Below are positions 53,525 through 62,416 of a DNA stretch of 64,000 nt, piece by piece. The DNA is from Amycolatopsis sp. MtRt-6 (GTDB taxonomy: Bacteria; Actinomycetota; Actinomycetes; Mycobacteriales; Pseudonocardiaceae), in contig NZ_JADWPD010000012.1 in NCBI RefSeq assembly GCF_017308975.1, forward strand, positions 180,409 through 244,408, in the 5' to 3' direction. A program made the translations under genes and the position numbers. The stretch's first letter is position 1, and each line of letters starts with the position of its first letter. The notes under the pieces are model-generated. The model did not search any database. It was not told where the DNA came from and saw nothing but the letters and a program-made list of their open reading frames with translations.

Positions 53525-55081
53525 TCAGCTCCAGCGCACGGCGACGAGCTGGGTCAGCAGCGCCAGCCGGACGTCGGGGTCGTCGAGGTCCAGCGGCACC
53601 AGCTCGAGGAGCTTCCGCATCCGGTACCGCAGGGTGTTCGGGTGGATCCGCAGCTCCCGCGCCGCCGCTCGCGGGTCGCCGGGGTGCCGCAGCCACTCGT
53701 ACAGCGTCTCGACGTAGCCGGCCTTGCCCGACTCGTCGTGCGCGCGCAGGGTGCTCAGCGGGCCGAGGTCGGCGACCCGGGCCGCGGCCGCCGCCGTCGC
53801 GCCGCGGTGCAGCGTCAACGCCGTCCAGGCTTCGTCGAACGCGATCACGCGGTCGTGCAGGATCTCGGCGCGCAGCAGGCCCAGTGCTTCGTCGGCCTGG
53901 GCGCGTGACGCCGAGAGGTCGCCGATCCCGCCGGGGGAGCCCGCCGCCGCGCGCGGGGCTCCGCCGCGCCGGGACGCCGGTTGCGCTTCCAGCGCCTGGC
54001 GCAGCTCGGCCCAGCCGCCCGGGCCCGGCCGGTCCGGCACCACCGCGTAGAGCAGCCCGGCGAGCTCGGTCGCCACCGGACGGCTGCCGATGCCCTGGGA
54101 GATCCGTTCGAGCAGGGCCAGCCGCAGGCCCTCGGCGTCGCGCCCGTCGCCGCCGGTGACCTCGATGACGACCACACGGTGCGGCTCGTCGGACAGGTCC
54201 AGCTCCGCCATCGCCTTGCGCGGGTTCGCGTTGCCTTCGAGCACCGCCCGCAGCAGCTCGGCCGACGCGCGGCGCTGCGCGTCGGTGTGCGCGCGGCGTC
54301 GCAGCAGGTGCAGCGCGACGACCGGGGCGGCGTCGGCGAACGCGGCCGCGCGCTCGTCGGACACCGGCCCCGCGACCACCGCCCACATCGACCCGAGCAG
54401 CTCGCCGCCCATCCGGATCGGCACGATCAGCCGCGGCAGCGTGCCGTCGCGCTGGGCGGGGACGAAGATCGTCTGCCGGCCGCGGGACAGCTCGCGGAAC
54501 ACCCCGCGCGAGCGGAACCGCGCGAGGACGTCGTCGGGGATGCGGCGGCCCATGATCGTGGCGACGCGGGCGGGGTCGGTCAGGTCCTGGCGCGCGGAGT
54601 AGGCGAGCACGCGCGAGTTGGTGTCCTCGATGGTCACCGGCGCGTCGACGACGCTCGCGACGGCGTCGGCCAGCCGGAAGAGGTCGCCGGACCCCGGGTC
54701 GAGGTCCTCCGACTCGTCGGCGAGGGCGTCGAGGACGGTCCGCAGCAGCCAGACGAGCTGCGCCCATGACGTCGCCGCGTGCACCTGGATCAGCGCGATC
54801 CCGCTGGCCTTCGCGGCCCGCTTCACCGCCGGCTTCGCGGCCAGCGGCGGCTTGAGCAGCACGGCGGCCGCGCCCTGGCCGGCGCTCTGCCGCACCAGTT
54901 CGGCGGCGTCTTCGGGGCCGGTCGTGGCGACGCCGAGCACGAGGTCGCCTGCCGACAGGGTGAGGGCACCGCCGGGTTCGGCGATGACGACGTCGGCGAC
55001 CGCGGGCGAGTCGTCGGGCAGCTGGAGCGCGTGCAGCAGCGTCGGACCCACCCGGTCGACCACGCTGCGCACCGAAACCAC
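53525..55081 (-). CDS. PucR-family transcriptional regulator
   Basis: Regulator of 518 residues. An N-terminal purine-catabolism PucR-like region and a central GAF-like domain (VTIEDTNSRVLAYSARQDLTDPAR) lead to the C-terminal helix-turn-helix RELRIHPNTLRYRMRKLLEL, the PucR DNA-binding signature. In Bacillus PucR controls purine degradation; targets here are unknown. The frame stays open upstream; GTG 55081 is chosen, with an alternative GTG at 55072. It is divergent from the methyltransferase remnant. Confidence 0.85.
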   Translation of the reverse strand: MVSVRSVVDRVGPTLLHALQLPDDSPAVADVVIAEPGGALTLSAGDLVLGVATTGPEDAAELVRQSAGQGAAAVLLKPPLAAKPAVKRAAKASGIALIQVHAATSWAQLVWLLRTVLDALADESEDLDPGSGDLFRLADAVASVVDAPVTIEDTNSRVLAYSARQDLTDPARVATIMGRRIPDDVLARFRSRGVFRELSRGRQTIFVPAQRDGTLPRLIVPIRMGGELLGSMWAVVAGPVSDERAAAFADAAPVVALHLLRRRAHTDAQRRASAELLRAVLEGNANPRKAMAELDLSDEPHRVVVIEVTGGDGRDAEGLRLALLERISQGIGSRPVATELAGLLYAVVPDRPGPGGWAELRQALEAQPASRRGGAPRAAAGSPGGIGDLSASRAQADEALGLLRAEILHDRVIAFDEAWTALTLHRGATAAAAARVADLGPLSTLRAHDESGKAGYVETLYEWLRHPGDPRAAARELRIHPNTLRYRMRKLLELVPLDLDDPDVRLALLTQLVAVRWS

Positions 55082-55118
55082 CAGTGCATTCTCGCCGAGA
55101 AACCTGTGGACGGCTCGG

Positions 55119-55124
55119 TAGGGT
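55119..55124 (+). promoter_or_regulatory. -10 TAGGGT of the decayed methyltransferase
   Basis: TAGGGT, seven bases, then GTG at 55132, the same leaderless spacing as for intact genes in this window. The promoter appears intact although the gene is not. Confidence 0.45.
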
Positions 55125-55131
55125 CGCCGGG

Positions 55132-55643
55132 GTGAGCGATGCCCGGCAGATCGTGGAAAGCGGTTACGACAGCGTGGCGCGGCGGCGCTGACCGGACGGC
55201 TCGACGACGGCGCCCGGGTCCTCGACCTCGGCTCGGCGTCGACCTCTCCGCGAGGCAGCTGGCGCTGGCGCGGCGGAACGTCCCGGGCGCGGTTCGAGCG
55301 GGGCGACATGACCGCACTGTCCTTTCCGGACGGCAGCTTCGACGCCGTGACGGCGTTCTGTTCGGTACTGCACGTGCCCCGCGAGGACCAGGGCGCGCTG
55401 TTCGCGCGGATCGCCGGCTGGCTGCGTCCCGGCGGCTGGTTCCTCGCCGCGCTCGGGTACAGCGAGGCGAACGGCGCCGAGGACGGCTGGCTGGGCACGC
55501 AGATGTTCTTCAGCAGCCACGCCCCGGCGGAAAACCGGCGGCTGCTCGCCGCGGCCGGGTTCACGCTCGAGGTGGACGAGACCGCCACGATGCGGGAACC
55601 GGAGGGGCCGGCGACCTTCCACTGGGTGCTTGGCCGGCGCTGA
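55132..55643 (+). pseudogene. Class I SAM methyltransferase pseudogene
   Basis: GTG 55132 encodes MSDARQIVESGYDSVARRR and meets a stop at 55189-55191. The core continues in other frames: LDDGARVLDLG, then GVDLSARQLALARRNVPGA (about 55231-55290), and after a further shift FERGDMTALSFPDGSFDAV through AGWLRPGGWFLAALGYSE to the stop at 55643. At least two frameshifts and a deletion of the SAM-binding GxGxG region are seen. The final 110 codons remain a clean frame from ATG 55308. Not functional as it stands unless sequencing errors are responsible. Confidence 0.75.
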
Positions 55644-55802
55644 GCCGGGGCGACCAGCCGCAGTTCCGTGCCGCCGATACGGCGAGCCGGTGGTCCGGTC
55701 GGCCCGGCACGCGCCGAGCGCGCGGGCGAGCGAGCCGAACGAAGACCGGGCTTTATTTCATTCCGGCGCCGGCCGCGCGAGCGGCGGGGTGATCAGGCAG
55801 TG

Positions 55803-56291
55803 TCATCCGGGGCTTCGCCCCGAGCCGGGGGCTTCGCCACCCGGACCCCCGAGAGCCGGGTTGTGCGGCTTCCGCGCGTCGATGTCCTCCGGCGTGTACT
55901 GCTCCCGCTTGGTCGTCAACGCCCAGCGGTGCCCGTCGGGATCGACGACCCGGCCGTAACGCTCGCCGAAGAACATCTCGGTGACCGGTGCTTCGACCGT
56001 CGCGCCCGCGAAGACCGCGCGGCGGGCGAGGTCGTCCGGGTCCGCCGTCTCCAGGGTGAGCAGCATCGGGGTGCCGCCGATCGTCGACGGCGCCAGCGCG
56101 TCGAGCGCCGCGATCTCCTGGCTGACCAGCAGCCGCGCGTCGCCGACGGCCAGCTCGACGAACAGCACCGTGCCGTCCGGCAGCACCGTGCGGAACAGCT
56201 CGACCGCGCCGAACGCCTTGGCGTAGAAGGAAACGGCGGCGTCCACCTCGCGCACGAACAGGTGCGGCACCAGGCCGAGCGGGCGGCTCAC
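55803..56291 (-). CDS. VOC-family protein (glyoxalase/bleomycin-resistance-like)
   Basis: Protein of 162 residues of the vicinal-oxygen-chelate superfamily, PhnB-like subgroup: FVREVDAAVSFYAKAFGAVE, MLLTLETADPDDLARRAV and ERYGRVVDPDGHRWALTTKREQY. Relatives usually end soon after this; here about 20 further residues (RKPHNPALGGPGGEAPGS) are encoded by a GC-rich repeat at the 3' end, so the natural stop may have been lost. GTG start overlaps the padR stop (GTGA). Confidence 0.82.
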   Translation of the reverse strand: MSRPLGLVPHLFVREVDAAVSFYAKAFGAVELFRTVLPDGTVLFVELAVGDARLLVSQEIAALDALAPSTIGGTPMLLTLETADPDDLARRAVFAGATVEAPVTEMFFGERYGRVVDPDGHRWALTTKREQYTPEDIDARKPHNPALGGPGGEAPGSGRSPG

Positions 56292-56626
56292 GCCGACTCC
56301 GGGCGCGCCGTCAGCCCGGCGTCGGCGGCCGCGGCGACCAGCCGGGCCAGCAGGGCCGTCTCCCGCGCGGCGGCCGCCCGGCCGGCCGGGGTGATCCGGT
56401 AGTAGCGGCGACGCGAGTCCTCGCCCGGGAGCTCCTCGGCCAGGCCGTCGGCGGCCAGCCGGGCCAGCGTCCGGTAGAGCGTGCCGGGCCCCAGCTGGAC
56501 GGCGCCACCGGTGACCTCGGCGACGAACCCCATGATCCCGTAGCCGTGCGCGCGCCCGCCCGGCCCGGTGGCCAGGGCCAGGAGCACCTGGAACGCCGCG
56601 GGGGTCAGCGGGTTGCCGTCGGCCAT
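56288..56626 (-). CDS. PadR-family transcriptional regulator
   Basis: Small PadR repressor of 112 residues. Winged helix: AFQVLLALATGPGGRAHGYGIM, LGPGTLYRTLARLAADGLAEE and RRRYYRITPAGRAAA. It lacks a long C-terminal helix. It is divergent from a VOC gene with a perfect dyad between them and co-translated with another VOC gene, so it probably controls both. Confidence 0.88.
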   Translation of the reverse strand: MADGNPLTPAAFQVLLALATGPGGRAHGYGIMGFVAEVTGGAVQLGPGTLYRTLARLAADGLAEELPGEDSRRRYYRITPAGRAAAARETALLARLVAAAADAGLTARPESA

Positions 56627-56652
56627 GGCCCGAGCCTACACTCCGAGCTGGT

Positions 56653-56671
56653 TATATCCATGGTGGATATA
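56653..56671. promoter_or_regulatory. PadR operator candidate
   Basis: TATATCCA (56653-56660) and TGGATATA (56664-56671) are exact inverted copies with a three-base centre, between divergent padR and the VOC gene. AT-rich symmetric sites like this are typical PadR targets. Confidence 0.7.
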
Positions 56672-56686
56672 TAGAGAGGCGGGGTC

Positions 56687-57070
56687 ATGCCCATCCAGGG
56701 AGTCGGCAAGGTCGTGGTCGGGGTCGCGGACCAGGCACGTGCCAAGGAGTTCTGGTCGGAGGTCGTCGGCTTCACGGTGACGACGGACGTGCCCTACGAC
56801 GACCAGGGGCGGCGCTGGGTCGAGGTGACCGCGCCGGACGGGACGGTCCTCGTGCTCAGCGAGACCCCCGAGGACCGCCCCCGGAGCACTGCCGACCAGC
56901 TTCCGACGTCGAACTTCTTCCTGTACGCCGACGACGTCGAGAAGACGTACGAGGAGCTGTCGGCGAAGGGTGTGGAGTTCCCCGCGAAGCCGGAGAAGCA
57001 GCCGTGGGGCTGGTGGTCGATGTTCACCGACTCCGAGGGGAACCGCTTCGCGTTGCAGCAGCGCGACTAG
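56687..57070 (+). CDS. VOC-family glyoxalase-like protein
   Basis: Protein of 127 residues with two beta-alpha-beta-beta-beta modules: GVGKVVVGVADQARAKEFW...VEVTAPDGT and FFLYADDVEKTYEELSAKGVEF...FTDSEGNRFALQQ. Metal ligands cannot be all identified. Substrate unknown. The gene starts 16 bases after the palindromic operator and is divergent from padR, suggesting repression by PadR. GAGGCGGGG precedes the ATG. Confidence 0.85.
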   Translation: MPIQGVGKVVVGVADQARAKEFWSEVVGFTVTTDVPYDDQGRRWVEVTAPDGTVLVLSETPEDRPRSTADQLPTSNFFLYADDVEKTYEELSAKGVEFPAKPEKQPWGWWSMFTDSEGNRFALQQRD

Positions 57071-58605
57071 CGCGACAACACCGCCGTCAGGACCCGCCGC
57101 AACTCGCCGGCCGGGTCCGCGATCGGCTCCGGTGACCGCCACGCGACGATGCCGTCGGGCCGCACCAGCGACGCGCCGCCCGCCGAAAGGCCGTACCGGG
57201 GCGCGAAGACGTCGTCGTCGATCACGTGGCAGTCGAGGGGGATGCCCAGCTCGGCCGCGGCGGGCCGCCACCGCGTGTCGTCGCCCGCGCACAGGAGCAC
57301 CCACGAGTGCCCGAGCAGGTCCACAGTGGACGCCAGACCCGGCGCCCGGAAGCCGGGCCGTCCGGTCGGGGCGTGCACGTCCTCGACGCGCTCGCCGTCG
57401 TCCGGCTCCTCCGAGAGCACCGCGGTCGAGCGGTAGCGGAACCCGAGCAGGATCGCCAGCTGGTCCTCGGCCCTCGTCAGCCCGGAGACGTCGAGGTCGG
57501 GGTGCATGCGCTGCTTCATGTTGTGCAGTGACGTGTCGACGACCATCCGCGCGATCGGCTTCCGCTCGGCTTCGTAGGTGTCGAGGAGCCCGTCGCCGGC
57601 CTCGCCGCGCAGGACCGCCGCGAGCTTCCACGCGATGTCCGCGGCGTCGCCGACCGCCGTGTTGCCGCCCATCCCGCCCGTCGGCGGCGTCACCTTCGCC
57701 GCGTCGCCGACCAGGAAGACCCGGCCGGCGCGGAACCGGTCGGCGAGCCGCGCGGCGACTTCCCACGAGCCGGTCCAGACGATCCGCGGGGCCAGCTCCG
57801 GCAGGTCGGTGGCGGCGCGGATCATCGCGACGAGCCGGTCGTGGGTGAAGTCCTCCGGGCGCTCGCCGCGCTCCGGGTGGTAGTCCGGCGCGAAGACGTA
57901 CCGGTCCGGCACGTCGGTGTTCACGAACCCGGCGGTGAAGTCGGGGTGCCGCAGGTAGAACAGGTCGGACAGGCCGGCCTGGACGCGGTCGCCGAGGTCG
58001 GCGTCGAAGACCACGCCGAGGCAGTGGCTCAGCGCGTCGGGCCCGGTGGTCCCGATGCCGAGCCGCTGCCGGATCCCGCTGCGGCCGCCGTCGGCGGCGA
58101 CGACGTAGTCCGCGCGCACCACGGTTTCTTCGCCGGAATCGCGGTGGCGCAGCGTCGCGGTGACGCCGTCGTCGTCCGGCACCAGGTCGGTCAGCTCCGT
58201 CCGGAACCGCACCCGCGCGCCCGCCTTTTCCGCGTGGGCCAGCAGGATCGGCTCCACGACGTCCTGGCCGGCCATCCCGGCGGGCAGCGTCGTCGACGCC
58301 GAGACGTCGAACTCGCTGCCGTCCTGGACGAGCCGGTGCAGCACGCGGCCGGCCAGGCTGGTCGCGACGGTGATCCGCAGGCCCTGCGACGCCCGCGGGC
58401 TCGCCGCCAGCACTTCCCGGTCGATGCCCGCCCAGTGGAACAACTCCATCGTGCGCCAGTTCTGCCCGGCGGCGCGCGGGTGGATCGACGTCCCCGCGTG
58501 CCGCTCGACGGCCAGCACGTCCACCCCCGCCTGCGCCAGGAACAACGCGGCCGACAGCCCGCCCAGCCCGGCCCCGGCGACCAGCACCTGCACCCGCTCC
58601 GTCAC
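57067..58605 (-). CDS. FAD-dependent aromatic monooxygenase (PheA/TfdB type)
   Basis: Flavoprotein monooxygenase of 512 residues. The FAD-binding GAGLGGLSAALFLAQAGVDVLAVERH starts at residue 11; the second FAD motif is FLVGDAAKVTPPTGGMGGNTAVGDA; the DG-type motif is YVVAADGGRSGIRQRLG. A C-terminal thioredoxin-like domain is present. It resembles aromatic polyketide or phenol hydroxylases acting with NADPH and oxygen. No other biosynthetic genes are adjacent. It converges on the VOC gene with a four-base stop overlap. Confidence 0.9.
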   Translation of the reverse strand: MTERVQVLVAGAGLGGLSAALFLAQAGVDVLAVERHAGTSIHPRAAGQNWRTMELFHWAGIDREVLAASPRASQGLRITVATSLAGRVLHRLVQDGSEFDVSASTTLPAGMAGQDVVEPILLAHAEKAGARVRFRTELTDLVPDDDGVTATLRHRDSGEETVVRADYVVAADGGRSGIRQRLGIGTTGPDALSHCLGVVFDADLGDRVQAGLSDLFYLRHPDFTAGFVNTDVPDRYVFAPDYHPERGERPEDFTHDRLVAMIRAATDLPELAPRIVWTGSWEVAARLADRFRAGRVFLVGDAAKVTPPTGGMGGNTAVGDAADIAWKLAAVLRGEAGDGLLDTYEAERKPIARMVVDTSLHNMKQRMHPDLDVSGLTRAEDQLAILLGFRYRSTAVLSEEPDDGERVEDVHAPTGRPGFRAPGLASTVDLLGHSWVLLCAGDDTRWRPAAAELGIPLDCHVIDDDVFAPRYGLSAGGASLVRPDGIVAWRSPEPIADPAGELRRVLTAVLSR

Positions 58606-58777
58606 GACTACCCCCTGTCCTTGAATCTCATTTATAAAACATCTTAGACACAGAGAGATTTGGCTGACAAGATAATCCGGCTCTCAGGAGGTGGGAAGGG
58701 TTGGGTGGGCCGTTCGGCGCAAGTAGCTTCGGGCCGGGCAGCCCTCCACGAATCCGTTGAACCGCAAGGAGAAACCG

Positions 58778-60076
58778 ATGGCCGAGACTTCGGCGTGGTC
58801 GTTCGAGACCAAGCAGATCCACGCGGGTGCCGCCCCGGATCCGGCCACCGGGGCGCGGGCGACGCCGATCTACCAGACGACGTCGTACGTCTTCCGCGAC
58901 AGCCAGCACGGCGCCGACCTGTTCAGCCTCGCCGAGCCCGGCAACATCTACACGCGGATCATGAACCCCACCCAGGACGTGCTGGAGCAGCGGCTGGCCG
59001 CGCTCGAAGGCGGCGTCGCGGCGCTGGCGTTCGCGTCCGGCTCGGCCGCGACCACGGCGGCGGTCCTGAACCTCGCCGGCGCGGGCGACCACTTCGTCTC
59101 GAGCCCGTCGCTCTACGGCGGCACCTACAACCTCTTCCACTACACGCTGCCGAAGCTCGGCGTCGAGGTCACCTTCGTCGACGACCAGGACGACCTGGAG
59201 CAGTGGCGGGCGGCCGTCCGGCCGAACACCAAGTTGTTCTTCGCCGAGACGCTGGCCAACCCGGGCAGCAACGTCCTCGACATCCGGGGGGTCGCCGACG
59301 TCGCGCACGAGGCCGGCGTCCCGCTCGTCGTCGACAACACCGTGCCGACGCCGTACCTGCTGCGCCCGATCGAGCACGGCGCCGACGTCGTCGTGCACTC
59401 CGCGACGAAGTACCTCGGCGGCCACGGGACGACGGTGGCCGGCGTGCTGGTCGACGGCGGCACGTTCGACTTCGGCAACGGCCGGTTCCCCGGCTTCACC
59501 GAACCCGACCCGAGCTACCACGGCTTGAAGTACTGGGAGGCGCTCGGCCCGGGCGCGTACGCGGCGAAGGCCCGCGTGCAGATCCTGCGTGACACGGGCG
59601 CGGCGATCTCGCCGCTGAACAGCTTCCTGATCCTGCAAGGCATCGAGACGCTGTCGCTGCGCATCGAGCGGCATGTCTCGAACGCGCAGGCGCTGGCCGA
59701 GTGGCTGGAGCAGCGCGACGAGGTCGAGCAGGTCTACTACGCCGGCCTGCCGTCGAGCCCGCACCACGCCAACGCGCGGAAGTACCTGCCGCGCGGCGCG
59801 GGCGCGGTCCTGTCGTTCGACCTGCGTGGCGGCGTGGCGGCGGGCCGGAAGTTCGTCGACGGCACCGAGCTGCACAGCCAGCTGGTGAACATCGGCGACG
59901 TCCGCAGTCTGATCGTGCACCCGGCGTCGACCACGCACAGCCAGCTCACGCCCGAGGAGCAGCTGTCCACCGGCGTCACGCCCGGACTGGTCCGGCTGGC
60001 CGTCGGGCTGGAGGGGATCGAGGACCTCAAGGCCGATCTCGAGGCCGGATTCCGGGCGGCCAAGGCGGAACTGTGA
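58778..60076 (+). CDS. metY: O-acetylhomoserine sulfhydrylase
   Basis: PLP enzyme of 432 residues that makes homocysteine from O-acetylhomoserine and sulfide. Starts ETKQIHAGAAPDPATGARATPIYQTTSYVF; the PLP lysine is K211 in SATKYLGGHGT. The length is longer than cystathionine synthases (about 380), as typical of MetY. AAGGAG precedes ATG 58778. The metX start overlaps its stop. A 172-base leader precedes it; I saw no recognisable SAM riboswitch. Confidence 0.94.
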   Translation: MAETSAWSFETKQIHAGAAPDPATGARATPIYQTTSYVFRDSQHGADLFSLAEPGNIYTRIMNPTQDVLEQRLAALEGGVAALAFASGSAATTAAVLNLAGAGDHFVSSPSLYGGTYNLFHYTLPKLGVEVTFVDDQDDLEQWRAAVRPNTKLFFAETLANPGSNVLDIRGVADVAHEAGVPLVVDNTVPTPYLLRPIEHGADVVVHSATKYLGGHGTTVAGVLVDGGTFDFGNGRFPGFTEPDPSYHGLKYWEALGPGAYAAKARVQILRDTGAAISPLNSFLILQGIETLSLRIERHVSNAQALAEWLEQRDEVEQVYYAGLPSSPHHANARKYLPRGAGAVLSFDLRGGVAAGRKFVDGTELHSQLVNIGDVRSLIVHPASTTHSQLTPEEQLSTGVTPGLVRLAVGLEGIEDLKADLEAGFRAAKAEL

Positions 60077-61182
60077 CCGTCACCGGCGCCTGGCGGGCCG
60101 GTGACCCGCCAGGCCGCCGGAAGTTCGTCACCGGCCCCGGCGCGCTCGCGCTGGAGGCCGGTGGCGTGCTGCCCGCGTTCACGCTCGCCTACGAGACCTG
60201 GGGGACGCCGAACTCCGGCGCGTCCAATGCGATCCTCGTCGAGCACGCGCTGACCGGCGACAGCCACGCGGCCGGACCCGCGGAGCCGGGGCACCCGAGC
60301 GCGGGCTGGTGGGACGGGCTGATCGGGCCGGGCAAGGCCATCGACACGAACGAGTTCTTCGTCGTGGTCCCGAACGTGCTGGGCGGTTGCCAGGGCTCGA
60401 CCGGGCCGTCGTCCCTTTCGCCGGACGGGCGGCCGTGGGGCAGCCGGTTCCCGGCGGTGACGGTCCGGGACCAGGTGGCCGCGGAGGCGGTACTGGCCGA
60501 CCACCTCGGCGTTTCCCGGTGGGCGGCCGTCGTCGGCGGCTCGATGGGCGGGATGCGGGCGCTGGAGTGGGCGGTGACGCACCCGGCGCGGGTGGCTTCG
60601 GTGCTGGTGCTGGCGTCGACCGCGCGGGCGTCGGCGGAGCAGATCGCCTGGGCGGCCCCGCAGCTGCACGCGATCCGCGGCGACCCGTGCTTCCACGGCG
60701 GCGACTACTACGCGGCGCCGTCGGGACCGGTGACCGGGCTCGGCATCGCCCGGCGGATCGCGCACGTCACCTACCGCAGCGAGCCCGAGCTGGCCCAGCG
60801 GTTCGGCCCGGTGTCGCAGGACGGCGAAGACCCCCTGCGCGGCGGCCGGTTCGCCGTCGAGTCCTATTTGGACCACCACGCGGCCAAACTGGTCCGGCGG
60901 TTCGACGCGAACAGCTACCTGGTGCTGACCGAGTCGATGAACACCCACGACGTCGGCCGTGGCCGCGGCGGCGTGGCGGCGGCACTCGGCCGGGTGACGG
61001 CCCGGGCGGTGATCGGCGGCGTCGACAGCGACCGGCTCTACCCGCTGTACCAGTCGGCGGAGATCGCGGCCGGGATCCCGGGCGCGCCGGAGCCGTCGGT
61101 GGTGTCGTCACCGTACGGCCACGATTCGTTCCTCATCGAAACCGGCCAGATCGCGGCCCTGGTGAAGCAGTTGCTCGGCTGA
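60073..61182 (+). CDS. metX: Homoserine O-acetyltransferase
   Basis: Alpha/beta-hydrolase-fold acetyltransferase of 369 residues. The catalytic Ser is S157 in GGSMGGM; the family motifs LAYETWG, HALTGDSHAAG, NVLGGCQGSTGP and SPYGHDSFL (catalytic His) are present. It makes O-acetylhomoserine, the substrate for MetY encoded immediately upstream. The GTG overlaps the metY stop by four bases, so the two act as a coupled module in methionine synthesis. Confidence 0.95.
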   Translation: MTVTGAWRAGDPPGRRKFVTGPGALALEAGGVLPAFTLAYETWGTPNSGASNAILVEHALTGDSHAAGPAEPGHPSAGWWDGLIGPGKAIDTNEFFVVVPNVLGGCQGSTGPSSLSPDGRPWGSRFPAVTVRDQVAAEAVLADHLGVSRWAAVVGGSMGGMRALEWAVTHPARVASVLVLASTARASAEQIAWAAPQLHAIRGDPCFHGGDYYAAPSGPVTGLGIARRIAHVTYRSEPELAQRFGPVSQDGEDPLRGGRFAVESYLDHHAAKLVRRFDANSYLVLTESMNTHDVGRGRGGVAAALGRVTARAVIGGVDSDRLYPLYQSAEIAAGIPGAPEPSVVSSPYGHDSFLIETGQIAALVKQLLG

Positions 61183-61187
61183 GTCCC

Positions 61188-61247
61188 GAGCGCCCCAATG
61201 TGGCCTTCGGTGCGTTGAACGCACCCAAGGCCACCTTGGGGGCGCTT
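61188..61247. repeat. Dispersed GGCC-rich palindromic repeat, copy 2
   Basis: Bases 61194-61216 pair with 61218-61240 around one G, with two mismatches. The left arm is identical to that of the copy at 30229-30251 (CCCAATGTGGCCTTCGG and on). It again lies between convergent gene ends and probably terminates both. Confidence 0.85.
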
Positions 61248-61251
61248 GGGT

Positions 61252-61758
61252 CTAGTCGGAGACGGCCTCGGAGATCCAGGGCGCCACCGGCAGGTCGCGG
61301 TCCAGGCACTCCACCGACAGCCGGATGGTCCAGCGCAGCGCCTGCAGGACGAGGCTGTCGACCTCGTCCGGGGCGGCGTTGGCGAGGGCGATCTCGACCT
61401 GCTCCTGCGCGGCTTCGGTGTTGCCGTGGACCTCCGCGAGCAGCGTCCGGACCGCGGTCCGCACCGGCGGGTCGGCCTGGTCGATCGAGACCTCTTCGCC
61501 GTCCTCGTCGAACACCTGGACCTTCACCGGGGCGCTGCCGCCGTCGCCGAGGGTGGACACCATCGCGCTGCACTCGCCGAAGAGCAGCAGCATCAGGGCC
61601 TTGGTCTCGTCCGCGCGGGCCTGCGGCTCGGCGGCCGAGGGCGCGACCTCGCCCAGCGCTTCGGCGTCGTCACCGAGGCTCAGCGCGGTCAACGCGCGCT
61701 GAGCCTTCTCGACGAGCCGGCGCTCCTGCTCGCTCCAATCCGGGTCCACGTGCCCCAT
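61252..61758 (-). CDS. Acidic cytoplasmic protein of unknown function
   Basis: Protein of 168 residues, strongly acidic, without signal peptide or membrane segment; mostly helical (ERRLVEKAQRALTALSLG, ALANAAPDEVDSLVLQALRW). I do not recognise it. The frame is open to 61869, but ATG 61758 is the first with sensible context. It ends at the palindromic repeat and lies directly downstream of the TetR gene. Confidence 0.65.
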   Translation of the reverse strand: MGHVDPDWSEQERRLVEKAQRALTALSLGDDAEALGEVAPSAAEPQARADETKALMLLLFGECSAMVSTLGDGGSAPVKVQVFDEDGEEVSIDQADPPVRTAVRTLLAEVHGNTEAAQEQVEIALANAAPDEVDSLVLQALRWTIRLSVECLDRDLPVAPWISEAVSD

Positions 61759-61804
61759 CAAACACCACCGCGGCGCTCGTGGGGATACCTTGATCGGCCG
61801 ATCG

Positions 61805-62395
61805 TCATCCGGCCGCGTGAAGGGCACCCAGCGCGAGCCGGCAGAGCAGTTCGGCCAGCTCTTCGTCACCGAGATGGCGGTTGTACGGGGTCGAGTTGAT
61901 CAGTCCGAACACGGCGTGTGCTGCCGACCGCGCCTGCCGTTCACCCAGGTCCGGGACCGCGTCGCGGATCACGCGCACCCACACCTCGACGTACTGCCGC
62001 TGGAGCGCGCGCACCTGCTTGCGGTCGGCGTCGGTGAGGTTGGCGAGGTTGCGCTCCTGAACGGTGATCAAGGCGGGGTGCGCGAGCGCGAAGTCGACGT
62101 GGAACCGCACGAGGCCGGTCAGCGTGTCGTCGGGCGCACCCGGCCGGGCGGCCCGCGCGGTGCCGCCCTCGAGCAGGTAGCGGCTGATCGAGTTCAGCAT
62201 TTCGCCGAGGATGGCGTCCTTGCTGCGGAAGTGCCGGTAGAGCCCCGGCCCGGAGATGCCGACGGCTGCCCCGATGTCGTCGATGCCGACGCCGTGGAAG
62301 CCGTGGTGCGCGAACAGTTCGGCGGCCGCGGACAGGATCTGTTCGCGCCTGCTCGCCTTCTCGCCGTTCACGAGAGGGGTGGGGTTGCCCGGCAT
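61805..62395 (-). CDS. TetR-family repressor of the acyl-CoA carboxylase
   Basis: Repressor of 196 residues. The helix-turn-helix is RREQILSAAAELFAHHGFHGVGIDDIGAAVGISGPGLYRHF; the C-terminal ligand domain is TetR_C-like (VDFALAHPALITVQERNLANL). A perfect GTTAGCG-AG-CGCTAAC site lies 22 bases upstream of its ATG, and two more related sites lie before the carboxylase at 63541. So it probably represses itself and that gene, as in short-chain acyl-CoA catabolism regulons. Confidence 0.9.
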   Translation of the reverse strand: MPGNPTPLVNGEKASRREQILSAAAELFAHHGFHGVGIDDIGAAVGISGPGLYRHFRSKDAILGEMLNSISRYLLEGGTARAARPGAPDDTLTGLVRFHVDFALAHPALITVQERNLANLTDADRKQVRALQRQYVEVWVRVIRDAVPDLGERQARSAAHAVFGLINSTPYNRHLGDEELAELLCRLALGALHAAG

Positions 62396-62416
62396 CCGGT
62401 CAGTTTAGAGCGGCAG

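Noticed and set aside
58606..58777. SAM riboswitch upstream of metY-metX
   Set aside because: The leader has a suitable length, but no conserved SAM-II or SAM-IV core or pseudoknot elements could be recognised.
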